A stretch of 11,059 nucleotides of DNA. It comes from Lactobacillaceae bacterium UBA5807 (GTDB lineage Bacteria; Bacillota; Bacilli; Lactobacillales; Lactobacillaceae). This document shows, piece by piece, positions 1 through 6,050 of this stretch; position 1 is the first letter of the stretch, and each line of letters opens with the position of its first letter. A program made the translations under genes and the position numbers. The notes under the pieces were generated by a model. The model was not told where the DNA came from. It saw nothing but the letters and a program-made list of their open reading frames with translations, and did not search any database. The stretch is from NCBI GenBank assembly GCA_002418005.1, contig DIDF01000004.1, forward strand, positions 1 to 11,059. The letters are read 5' to 3'.

Positions 1-257
1 ACTCATTTTCTCTCTATTCGGGTTCTCACCTTCAACTAATATTTTAGGCTAAAAATTATAAATTTAAAGCAGCTAAAAAGAGATTAAGAAAACTTTTCTC
101 TTGTTAAAGAATTCGGAAAATTTTGACTCCAAACAGTAACTTAGATTGCCAGTCTATAATGAATATTACTTTAGAACCATTATTGAAAGAAACAGGATTT
201 TGGTTTATTCTGGAAGTGTAGTCAAAAATCAAATTTAAAAAGGGAAGCGTTAGATTA
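1..257. other. Intergenic region upstream of ahpC
   Basis: AT-rich leader with no convincing coding frame and no RNA gene that I recognise. It holds the ahpC promoter region: a TATAAT hexamer at 155-160, with a PerR-box-like palindrome over it (listed separately). No good -35 hexamer lies 16-18 bases upstream of that TATAAT. A TTGACT at 123-128 is too far away (26 bases). The ribosome binding region of ahpC, an AAAAGGGA stretch around 237-244, is a little further from the start than usual. Confidence 0.4.
154..168 (+). promoter_or_regulatory. Possible PerR box overlapping the ahpC -10 element
   Basis: CTATAATGAATATTA matches 11 of the 14 defined positions of the PerR operator consensus TTATAATnATTATAA and is roughly palindromic. 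It overlaps a perfect -10 hexamer (TATAAT, 155-160) about 90 bases upstream of ahpC. In Bacillus and relatives, PerR represses ahpC until peroxide inactivates it, so position and target both fit. Such a short AT-rich match can arise by chance in this base composition, so this is a candidate only. Confidence 0.35.
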
Positions 258-821
258 ATGAATTTTATCGGTCAAGAAATTGAAGATTTTAAAGTTAATG
301 CTTATCAAGATGGCGAAGTTAAACAAATTTCCAAAAAAGATCTGCTCGGCCATTGGTCAATTGTTTTCTTTTATCCAGCAGACTTTTCATTTGTTTGTCC
401 CACTGAATTAGGAGATCTGGCAGATAATTACGAGAAGTTCCAAAAGATCAACGCAGAAATTTATTCTGTCTCCGAAGATACTGAATTTGTCCACCAAGCT
501 TGGCATGAGAAGAGCCCAGAAGTTGGCAAGGTTAAATATCCAATGGTTGCTGATCCCGCAGGTAAATTGGCTAAATTCTTTGGCGTTTTAAACGAAGACC
601 TCGGGCAAGCTTACCGGGGTGTCTTTATCATTGATCCAGAGGGTAAAGTTCGCTCATATACTATCAATGACATGGGAATTGGCCGAAATGCCGACGAAAT
701 TCTTAGAACACTTGAGGCTGCGCAATTTGTTGGGGAACATGGTGATCAAGTATGCCCTGCTAAGTGGCGTCCAGGAGATAAAACTTTGAAGCCTGGCGTT
801 GATCTGGTTGGTAAAATTTAA
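258..821 (+). CDS. ahpC: Alkyl hydroperoxide reductase subunit C (2-Cys peroxiredoxin)
   Basis: Cytoplasmic thiol peroxidase that reduces H2O2 and organic hydroperoxides and is normally recycled by AhpF or another thiol reductase. The 187-residue product has the usual length of bacterial AhpC. The peroxidatic site is plain: PxxxSxxC at residues 40-47 (P40, S44, peroxidatic C47 in FSFVCPTEL). The conserved active-site arginine is R120 in AYRGVF. The resolving cysteine is C166 in the VCPAKW motif near the C-terminus, which makes it a typical 2-Cys enzyme. ATG at 258 starts the family's normal N-terminus. No ahpF lies next to it in the window, so the gene is monocistronic here and its reductase is elsewhere or different. 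A hairpin terminator follows. A PerR-like box upstream suggests peroxide control, which is inference. The family call is very secure. Confidence 0.96.
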   Translation: MNFIGQEIEDFKVNAYQDGEVKQISKKDLLGHWSIVFFYPADFSFVCPTELGDLADNYEKFQKINAEIYSVSEDTEFVHQAWHEKSPEVGKVKYPMVADPAGKLAKFFGVLNEDLGQAYRGVFIIDPEGKVRSYTINDMGIGRNADEILRTLEAAQFVGEHGDQVCPAKWRPGDKTLKPGVDLVGKI

Positions 822-848
822 AAAAGTTTCTTATTTGTAAATAAATAG

Positions 849-899
849 CCTCTGGTAGAAAAGTGATATTCAAACTGACTTTTCGACTAAAGGTTTTTT
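849..899 (+). terminator. Rho-independent terminator of ahpC
   Basis: Arms at about 849-864 and 877-892 form a long stem with two mismatches and one G-U pair. The inner part AGAAAAGT/ACTTTTC pairs well. A TTTTTTATTTT tract begins at 893. It sits 27 bases after the ahpC stop and probably also separates ahpC from the convergent ykoE-like gene. Confidence 0.75.
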
Positions 900-993
900 A
901 TTTTATTCTTATTTTGTCGTTTCGTCCCCAGCCCCAACATTTGTTGTTTGAATAGAATTAGATAATATCCAGGGCTTTAAGCCTTCAACATTT

Positions 994-1539
994 CTAACTA
1001 AAGTTGACCACCTTTGATCTATCCAACATTCTGTAAACTGATTTAACTAAGATTGCTCCAAAGATCGTTACTGAAATGAGTCGGACAACAAACAAACTAA
1101 GCAATATTAACAAACCATACTTTGAATAACCAAGTCTGAAGTATTCATATGAAAAAGAAACAATTGTCGTGGTAACTGCAGATGTCAGCAAAACCGGCCA
1201 ATCCCAATTCTTATAACGCCAAATTGCAAAACCAGCTTCACTCCCAATTCCTTGAACTATCCCAGAAATTAAAGCTGAAGCACCAAAAGTTCCGCCAAAT
1301 AAAACCTCTGCGGCAGCAGCCAGAATTTCGCCAACTAGAGCAGAACCAGGAACCCGAACTAAATAAATTGCTAATGGCCCAGCCATGATCCACAAACCAA
1401 ATAGGCCTTCGTTGGCAAATGGTCCAATTATAGGAAATAAAACATTGTAAATCCAATCAGTGCCAACAAAAATTGCCCCAAAAGCAATCGCAACAATCCC
1501 CATTAAAATAACGTCTTGTAAACTAAACTTCTTTTTCAT
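994..1539 (-). CDS. ykoE: YkoE-like ECF transporter S component (thiamine or HMP precursor uptake)
   Basis: Integral membrane substrate-binding (S) subunit of an energy-coupling factor transporter, 181 residues with about five or six hydrophobic segments. The family signature is visible: a short RVPGSALVGEILAAAAEVLFGG stretch (about residues 62-83, shown in part), then SALISGIVQGIGSE (about 88-101), and a short C-terminal tail ending in a VxNF-type motif. In Bacillus, ykoE is grouped with ykoD (ATPases) and ykoC (transmembrane partner) and is linked to uptake of thiamine or its hydroxymethylpyrimidine moiety. The start ATG at 1539 has an excellent AGGAGG site five bases upstream (1545-1550). 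Control is by a TPP riboswitch in its leader, which independently supports a thiamine-related substrate. No ykoD or ykoC follows. The next gene, ahpC, is convergent, so this S component must use an energising module encoded elsewhere. The exact substrate cannot be read from the sequence. Confidence 0.88.
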   Translation of the reverse strand: MKKKFSLQDVILMGIVAIAFGAIFVGTDWIYNVLFPIIGPFANEGLFGLWIMAGPLAIYLVRVPGSALVGEILAAAAEVLFGGTFGASALISGIVQGIGSEAGFAIWRYKNWDWPVLLTSAVTTTIVSFSYEYFRLGYSKYGLLILLSLFVVRLISVTIFGAILVKSVYRMLDRSKVVNFS

Positions 1540-1575
1540 GATTTCCTCCTGAATATCAAAGTTAACATTTACAAT

Positions 1576-1620
1576 AAAAAAACTCCTTCCGCTGATTACC
1601 AGAGAAAGGAGACTTTTTTT
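1576..1620 (-). terminator. Terminator of the TPP riboswitch expression platform
   Basis: On the minus strand CTCCTTTC (1611-1604) pairs with GGAAGGAG (1590-1583), with one G-U pair, and is followed by seven Ts (1582-1576). It lies between the aptamer and the ykoE ribosome binding site, where a transcription-attenuating riboswitch needs its terminator. The 5' arm, GTCTCCTTTC (1613-1604), can also pair with GGAGGAAGAC (1684-1675) at the 3' edge of the aptamer, giving a plausible antiterminator with one A-C mismatch and two G-U pairs. TPP binding would close P1, free the terminator arm and stop transcription. Confidence 0.82.
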
Positions 1621-1670
1621 GAAATGAATCAGTTTAATCTAAATATTGTTTAAATCAAACGGCTTTCATT

Positions 1671-1750
1671 GTCTGTCTTCCTCCGTCAGTATTAACTGCA
1701 TCAGGTTCAATGGGTGTTTCTCAGCCGCAAGTTGTAGCACCCCAGACAGG
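1671..1750 (-). ncRNA. TPP riboswitch (THI element) aptamer
   Basis: Read on the minus strand, this stretch carries the thi-box landmarks in order: TGTCT (P1, 1748-1744), GGGGTGC, GGCTGAGA followed by CACCC, TTGAACCTGAT with GCAGTTAATACTG, GGAGGAA, and AGACA (P1 partner, 1678-1674). The CTGAGA and ACCTGAT sequences are the conserved pyrimidine- and pyrophosphate-sensing parts of the TPP aptamer. It lies 130 bases upstream of the ykoE-like gene on the same strand, with a terminator hairpin between them, so it should switch the gene off when thiamine pyrophosphate is plentiful. Confidence 0.95.
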
Positions 1751-1768
1751 AATTGTTTTTTACCTTTG

Positions 1769-1796
1769 ATATTAGACATTATTGAAATAAAATCAA
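1769..1796 (-). promoter_or_regulatory. Predicted promoter of the riboswitch/ykoE transcript
   Basis: On the minus strand TTGATT (1796-1791) and TAATAT (1774-1769) are separated by 16 bases. Transcription would start around 1762, about a dozen bases before the first aptamer helix at 1750. The fit to the riboswitch start is good, but both hexamers deviate from consensus and the region is AT-rich. Confidence 0.5.
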
Positions 1797-1987
1797 ATTC
1801 AAATTAAATGGCTTTTGTTCTTTAAAATTAAAAGTTCATTAAAATTGATTTTGCTAATAAACCGAGATTAAATAAAAGAAAATTTAAGAAGTGCTATCAA
1901 AAAGTCAGTATAACTTTTTTGAAGTATGAAAATTAAATTTTTTAATTGTATTTTTCTATGTTTTGTTTGTAAGCGGGGTGTCCACAA
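1797..1987. other. Divergent intergenic region between riboswitch and glycosyltransferase operon
   Basis: Strongly AT-rich, with no credible coding frame. It contains a weak 7-bp hairpin, AAAAAGT (1899-1905) with ACTTTTT (1913-1919), ending in a T run. No clear promoter for the downstream plus-strand gene stands out, although TTGAAG around 1919-1924 followed by AT-rich sequence could serve. A GCGGGG stretch (1973-1978) is the only ribosome-binding-like sequence before the ATG at 1988. Confidence 0.4.
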
Positions 1988-3586
1988 ATGCCTACAAAAA
2001 TTCGTTCTTCATTAACTACACTTCTATTCGTTATTCTTGGTATTTTTCTGACAGCTAGTTTAATTATCACAGTCACTGGCTTTTTAAAGGTAAAACAAAA
2101 TGCTGACTTCGTTTCACTGGGATATTTTAATCTCGGCGAGCTAATTTTAGGAATTAGTATCGGTATAGTCTTGTTAATTGTTTGTTATTTACTGGCCGTT
2201 TGGTTAAGTCATCGATTCGCCGGCTGGTATTTATTTGCCTTAGGTCTAATCACTTTGCCCAAATTTGGCTTGGTATTTTTTTGGCACCTAAAGCCTGCAA
2301 CTGACATGGCAACCTATAATGCCGTTGCCGGTCTGCATTCCGCCGGATTAACCTGGCCACAGTTATTTCTCAAAGGTTATTTGGAAAATGACGCCATCTG
2401 GCCGCACATGATGAATATCTCTGAAACCTACTCAGTAGTTTATTGGTTGTTTGGCAATCAAGTCTGGATTTTACAATTATTTCAAATTGCCCTTACTTTT
2501 AGCTCAGCAATTTTGATTTATGCAACCGTTAAACATTTTGCCAGCAGAAAAATCGCGTTGTTTTCAGGATTACTGTTTTATTTATTGCCAACTGATTACT
2601 GGTATAGCTCGCTTCTTGGGTCTGAGAACTTGGAATTGTTCAGCATGCTGCTGGCAATCTATGGACTATTTAGATTATTGGATACCAATATCGATCTAAA
2701 ATCGCAAAATTGGTGGACTACATTTATATTCACCATTTTTGCCTTGATTTTAGCTCAAATGATTCGTCCAGATCTGCCGATCGTCTTAATTGCCATTATC
2801 ATCTTCGGCCTACTTGCCGCAAAGAGATCGCAGTGGTCAACTTTTCTGGCCATCTTGCTAGTTGCGGTTGCTTTTGTCCTTTTCAGCCCAGCTATCGAGC
2901 GCACCGTCTATCAAGTACCAATCGCCCCAAGTTTTTTACAGGCCAAATACACTATCACAACAGGCATTGACCTTACTACCGGCGGAAGATTCAATCCTGA
3001 AGTTGCAAATACAATGCTAACTATGAACGGCATCAATCCTAAAACTGGCAGTTTAATTCACCCAGCAAAAAGTTATGCCGCTCAGAGAAACCAAACTAAC
3101 AGAAATATCCAGCAGATTAATCAATATTTGACCAGTAAGTTCAATTCCCACAACAATTATTGGCGGGATAATCAAAACCAGTTGCCAGGGTTTGTCAGAG
3201 CCAAGGCCGAAACGCTAGCCAGTCCAATTTATGGCGACGATTATTTACTTATCAGCTACCCTCGCCAATTAGACAACAACTACGGGACTGTTTATTCCCA
3301 GCCAAAACCAGTTAATAGGTTATGGGTTTATATAAGTTATGGCTTTGAAATATTGTTAATGATACTAGGATGTGGCAGTTTGTTTCCTGATAAAAATACT
3401 CGCAGCCTGCGAATATTCATGGCGCTGATGTTCATTGGTTTAAGCTTGTTTTCACTGATCGTTGAAGTCCAGAGTCGTTATCAAGCCCAGTTAGATTTGC
3501 CACTCATAATATTAGCCGGTTTGGGATTTGAAAGGCTGCGTTTTTTGGCAACTTCGCTTTCTGCAAAATTGAAGGTGGTTCTTTGA
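1988..3586 (+). CDS. Polytopic GT-C type membrane glycosyltransferase (PMT_2/GT39-like)
   Basis: A 532-residue integral membrane protein with roughly ten hydrophobic segments (for example about 9-30, 48-72, 78-98, 160-180, 187-200, 215-230, 245-275, 283-300, 445-465 and 476-515). Features of GT-C enzymes that use a polyprenyl-phosphate sugar donor are visible. The first large outside loop has an acidic site KPATDMATY (D106, Y110). A GSENLELF element lies at 211-218, and a late EVQSRYQ motif at 493-499 resembles the ExxxRY motif of PMT_2/ArnT-like proteins. A hydrophilic domain at about 305-440 probably faces outside. It likely transfers a sugar onto a cell-envelope polymer, lipid or protein; the acceptor cannot be deduced. 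It shares four bases with the downstream GT2 gene, so the two are co-translated and probably act in one pathway. The start at ATG 1988 has only a weak ribosome binding site. Confidence 0.72.
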   Translation: MPTKIRSSLTTLLFVILGIFLTASLIITVTGFLKVKQNADFVSLGYFNLGELILGISIGIVLLIVCYLLAVWLSHRFAGWYLFALGLITLPKFGLVFFWHLKPATDMATYNAVAGLHSAGLTWPQLFLKGYLENDAIWPHMMNISETYSVVYWLFGNQVWILQLFQIALTFSSAILIYATVKHFASRKIALFSGLLFYLLPTDYWYSSLLGSENLELFSMLLAIYGLFRLLDTNIDLKSQNWWTTFIFTIFALILAQMIRPDLPIVLIAIIIFGLLAAKRSQWSTFLAILLVAVAFVLFSPAIERTVYQVPIAPSFLQAKYTITTGIDLTTGGRFNPEVANTMLTMNGINPKTGSLIHPAKSYAAQRNQTNRNIQQINQYLTSKFNSHNNYWRDNQNQLPGFVRAKAETLASPIYGDDYLLISYPRQLDNNYGTVYSQPKPVNRLWVYISYGFEILLMILGCGSLFPDKNTRSLRIFMALMFIGLSLFSLIVEVQSRYQAQLDLPLIILAGLGFERLRFLATSLSAKLKVVL

Positions 3587-4818
3587 TTATCCTAACTTTA
3601 TTTTTAAAACTTTCGCTTTTATCTACGTTAAGCTTTTCGGCCTGGAACCTTTTTGTGGCAACGCGTAAAAAAGAGCCCGAAGAACACTTAACTAAACAGA
3701 CAGTCCGCGACTTTGACGATTTCTTTGTCTTAGTGCCGGCGTTAAACGAACGATCCACGATCAAATCCACAATCCAGTTACTTTTGGAGGACTTAAAAGC
3801 GTTGCCAGTAAAAACCACTTTAGTTGTCATTGATGATGCCAGTGACGATGGAACCGGCGATATTTTAAGATCTTTAAACTATCGGGATTTAAAAATCATT
3901 TCCCGTCATCTACCTGACGCTCGTAAAGGCAAAGGATTGGCGCTAGACAGCGCCTTGGTTTGGATCAATCTACTGAATTTAAGTCCAAATCGAACTATCG
4001 TTGGCGTTATTGATGCTGATTCATCGCCTAACCCAACCGTCTTAAAAGACATTTACCACGGCTTCACTCACAGCCATTACGACCTGGTTCAAACCGGTAT
4101 TCAAATTGTTCATCAAAAAACCTTCCTGTTAAAAATGCAAAGCTTTGAGTTCCAGTGTGCCAACTATCTGGCCCAAGTCATCCGCACCGATTGGGGATCC
4201 GGCATTGCTTCAGGCAACGGTCAATTTATGACTTTAAAAATGACCAATGAAGTCCAGTGGGGAACATCCCTATTGGAGGACCTGCAATTTTCTTTAAAGG
4301 GACTATTTAAGGGTTACCGGGGATTATTTCTATCGAAAACATTCATGCCCCAACAAGGTTTGACCAGCTATAAAGCGCTGGTCCGCCAACGTACTCGCTG
4401 GAGTCAAGGTGGCTTTGAATGCCTTTTCCAGTATGGTAGAAAGATTTGGAAATCCCACAATATTCCCAGCATATTAAAAACTGACCTGCTGGTCTTTATG
4501 CTAATTCCATTTCTAGCCCTCTTCATCTCGGCTGAGTCTTTCTTGGCAACGGCAACAATGCTAGTGCTGATTTTTATTCATCCAGGAACTACTATCAGTG
4601 TTGTGTTAGTACTTGTTGTTACCAGTGCTTTGATTACCGCTTTGATGCTAAAAAACGCTGAAAAGCTGCAAGACAAACCTATTTATAATAAAAAAGAAGA
4701 ACTTGCGATTACTTTTGGCAATCTGATTTATATTTGGGTGTTAACTCCCGTTTTGTATTTGGCTTTTGTGTGGATGTTGGTTGGAAGAAACAATTGGACT
4801 AAGACTGCGCATGATTAA
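3583..4818 (+). CDS. Membrane-anchored family 2 glycosyltransferase (BcsA/PgaC-like)
   Basis: A 411-residue inverting GT2 enzyme. An N-terminal membrane anchor (about 1-25) precedes a cytoplasmic GT-A domain, and hydrophobic segments follow at about 302-332, 336-355 and 378-400. The catalytic landmarks are in order: VLVPALNE (49-56), VIDDASDDG (82-90), DxD as D144-A-D146, the ED pair E232-D233 in LLEDLQ (catalytic base region), and QRTRW (269-273), the QxxRW acceptor/product-channel signature of processive enzymes such as cellulose, hyaluronan and poly-GlcNAc synthases. Translation starts at TTG 3583, which overlaps the TGA stop of the preceding gene (TTGA), with a GAAGGTGG site at 3571-3578. 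That overlap indicates translational coupling. It probably supplies or extends a sugar chain for the GT-C partner; substrate and product are unknown. A strong terminator follows. Confidence 0.87.
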   Translation: MIILTLFLKLSLLSTLSFSAWNLFVATRKKEPEEHLTKQTVRDFDDFFVLVPALNERSTIKSTIQLLLEDLKALPVKTTLVVIDDASDDGTGDILRSLNYRDLKIISRHLPDARKGKGLALDSALVWINLLNLSPNRTIVGVIDADSSPNPTVLKDIYHGFTHSHYDLVQTGIQIVHQKTFLLKMQSFEFQCANYLAQVIRTDWGSGIASGNGQFMTLKMTNEVQWGTSLLEDLQFSLKGLFKGYRGLFLSKTFMPQQGLTSYKALVRQRTRWSQGGFECLFQYGRKIWKSHNIPSILKTDLLVFMLIPFLALFISAESFLATATMLVLIFIHPGTTISVVLVLVVTSALITALMLKNAEKLQDKPIYNKKEELAITFGNLIYIWVLTPVLYLAFVWMLVGRNNWTKTAHD

Positions 4819-4885
4819 GATTTAGGAGATGAGTATTTTACTGACTTGATCGTGCTCATCATGATTACTGAAATTTCAAAAAATG

Positions 4886-4914
4886 AATCCGGTAGATTTA
4901 TTACCGGATTTTTT
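4886..4914 (+). terminator. Rho-independent terminator of the glycosyltransferase operon
   Basis: Perfect 9-bp stem AATCCGGTA (4886-4894) / TACCGGATT (4902-4910) with a 7-base loop, running into TTTTTT. It lies 68 bases past the GT2 stop and closes the two-gene unit. Confidence 0.93.
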
Positions 4915-5085
4915 AGTATTTATATGAATAAATAAGTTTAGGATCTGTCTTCTAAAATGAATTTTTCAGTGTTGAAGGCAAAGAGATCCTGGTGTTTCTG
5001 GTTTGTTGTTAAAATTTTAATAACTAAAAACTACTTTCAAATAATTAAAGATCACAGTTATAGTAGTATTAGAGGAATTTTAAAG

Positions 5086-5124
5086 ATGCTGTTTTGTCCA
5101 ACTACTGATGACAAAAAAAGCTGA
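5086..5124 (+). CDS. Possible 12-residue leader peptide upstream of the DUF2628-like gene
   Basis: A micro-ORF, ATG at 5086 to TGA at 5124, encoding MLFCPTTDDKKS. It has a plausible GAGGA ribosome binding site (5072-5076) nine bases upstream, a better signal than that of the in-frame ATG at 5108 of the next gene, with which it overlaps in another frame. It ends 22 bases before the likely true start of the following gene at 5147. It could be a translated leader that affects that gene, or simply chance. No attenuator hairpin follows it. Existence as a real peptide is unproven. Confidence 0.25.
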   Translation: MLFCPTTDDKKS

Positions 5125-5146
5125 ATTAATTATTGGGGGTAAAAAT

Positions 5147-5479
5147 ATGTTTGTAAATTTGGTAAATGAACAGACCCGGCAAGTAAAACAAACCAAAGTG
5201 GGTTTTTCTTGGACCACTTTTTTCTTTGGCTTTTGGCCAGCGTTATTTCGAGGAGATTGGATGTGGTTTTTAATCCAGTTAGCGATTGAACTTGCTATAG
5301 GAGTCCCTACCTATGGGTTTGGAGCAGGAATTACCGGCATTGTTTTTTCTTTTATATACAATAAGCTTTACATTAAAGAACTCTTAAGCAAGGGTTATCA
5401 AGCAGAAGATACTAGTGACCAACAAATTCTGGAAAGTCATGGATTTGTAAATAATCATTTTTCTAACTCGGCAAGTTAG
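5147..5479 (+). CDS. Small DUF2628-like membrane protein
   Basis: Small integral membrane protein of about 110 residues. It begins with a short strand-rich region (MFVNLVNEQTRQVKQ) followed by the recognisable element GFSWTTFFFGFWPALFRGDW, typical of DUF2628 proteins. Two hydrophobic segments follow (about residues 39-57 and 58-76), then a polar tail with the IYNKLYIKELLSKGYQ stretch. I prefer ATG 5147, preceded by GGGGGT at 5135-5140, over the upstream in-frame ATG 5108, which lacks a ribosome binding site and would add 13 residues not typical of the family. The function of DUF2628 proteins is not established. The gene stands alone between two terminators, so context gives no further hint. 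Confidence 0.7.
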   Translation: MFVNLVNEQTRQVKQTKVGFSWTTFFFGFWPALFRGDWMWFLIQLAIELAIGVPTYGFGAGITGIVFSFIYNKLYIKELLSKGYQAEDTSDQQILESHGFVNNHFSNSAS

Positions 5480-5571
5480 AGGTTTTCCATTTTTAAATAA
5501 AGTGAAGATATGCTGTTTGGGAGACAACCTGAACCAAGACTGTGCGTGTTTACCATAGAGTCTGCATAAAC

Positions 5572-5594
5572 CATTCCAATTAAAAATTGGAATG
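5572..5594. repeat. Perfect 10-bp inverted repeat (hairpin) without a T tract
   Basis: CATTCCAATT (5572-5581) and AATTGGAATG (5585-5594) pair perfectly around a 3-base loop. No U run follows on either strand, so it is not a standard terminator by itself. It lies just before the bidirectional terminator at 5601-5639, between the DUF2628-like gene and the truncated hydrolase. It may be part of the transcript end, a protein-binding palindrome or a relic of a small element. Confidence 0.6.
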
Positions 5595-5600
5595 CAAACG

Positions 5601-5641
5601 AAAAATAGTCTCAGACTTTAAAAACCTAAGACTATTTTTTT
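5601..5641. terminator. Bidirectional Rho-independent terminator
   Basis: AAAAATAGTCTCAG (5601-5614) and CTAAGACTATTTTT (5626-5639) form a 14-bp stem with a single mismatch. There is a T run on the plus strand and the complementary A run on the left, so the hairpin can end transcripts from both sides. It separates the plus-strand DUF2628-like gene from the minus-strand hydrolase remnant. Confidence 0.85.
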
Positions 5642-5655
5642 AATTTTTAAATTAA

Positions 5656-6003
5656 CTAAATATTATTAACTTGCTTATTGCCTAGAAACTGAACACTTTC
5701 CTTAACCCGATCAACAAAGTCATCGAAAAGCGCCCTACTGTTAGCATCAATTGGATACATCCATTCAGGGTGCCATTGAACTGCAACAATTAAATTATCC
5801 CGACTTTCAAGAGCTTCGATAACACCATCACTGGCTTTTGCTGAAACTTGAAGCAGAGGCGAAACATTCTTGATGGCCTGGTGGTGATTGCTGTTAACCC
5901 AAGTCTTTGTTTTACCCAAAACTTCTTTCAAATGACTATCTGGAGCAATTTCAATTTCTTGAGTAGTTTGGGTCATTGGAGATTGTTGGCGATGTTGAAT
6001 CAT
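5656..6003 (-). pseudogene. Truncated gamma-glutamyl-GABA hydrolase/peptidase C26 (PuuD-like), 3' half only
   Basis: The 115 residues match the C-terminal half of class I glutamine-amidotransferase-like hydrolases of the PuuD/C26 type. They show an IQHRQQSP start, the VNSNHHQAIKNVSP segment (substrate-site H), the SAKASDGVIEALE segment, and the catalytic QWHPEW motif (H and E of the triad) at residues 76-81. The N-terminal half with the nucleophile elbow Cys (normally around residue 110 of a protein of about 240) is absent, so the product cannot be catalytic. The ATG at 6003 has no ribosome binding site, and a stop codon (TAA) lies two codons upstream in the same frame. The homology therefore breaks off here, consistent with interruption of the gene by the accessory island to its right. 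Full-length puuD-type enzymes hydrolyse gamma-glutamyl amides. Confidence 0.85.
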
Positions 6004-6050
6004 TGATTATGAATAAATATTATCATTTCGAATATTTACAACAAAACCAT

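Noticed and set aside
912..1046. Minus-strand open frame running past the ykoE stop, with coding-like content (VEGLKPWILSNS)
   Set aside because: It has no start codon or ribosome binding site, overlaps the ykoE end in another frame, and the YkoE C-terminus already looks complete. It could be a relic, but nothing supports a gene.
1182..1456. Open frames on both strands inside ykoE
   Set aside because: Shadow frames of a clear membrane-protein gene, with no ribosome binding sites and no family resemblance.
2710..2970. Plus-strand open frame inside the GT-C gene
   Set aside because: Out-of-frame shadow rich in His, Ser and Cys, lying entirely within a well-supported membrane protein gene.
3504..3830. 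Minus-strand open frame across the GT-C/GT2 junction
   Set aside because: Antisense to two translationally coupled genes, with no ribosome binding site and low-complexity Lys/Ser content.
4819..5085. Possible RNA gene between the GT2 terminator and the DUF2628-like gene
   Set aside because: I found no tRNA-like cloverleaf, T-box or riboswitch landmarks in this AT-rich stretch after the terminator at 4886-4914.
5108..5146. Longer N-terminus for the DUF2628-like protein, starting at 5108
   Set aside because: No ribosome binding site precedes it, and the ATG at 5147 has GGGGGT seven bases upstream and begins at the family-like MFVNLVN sequence.
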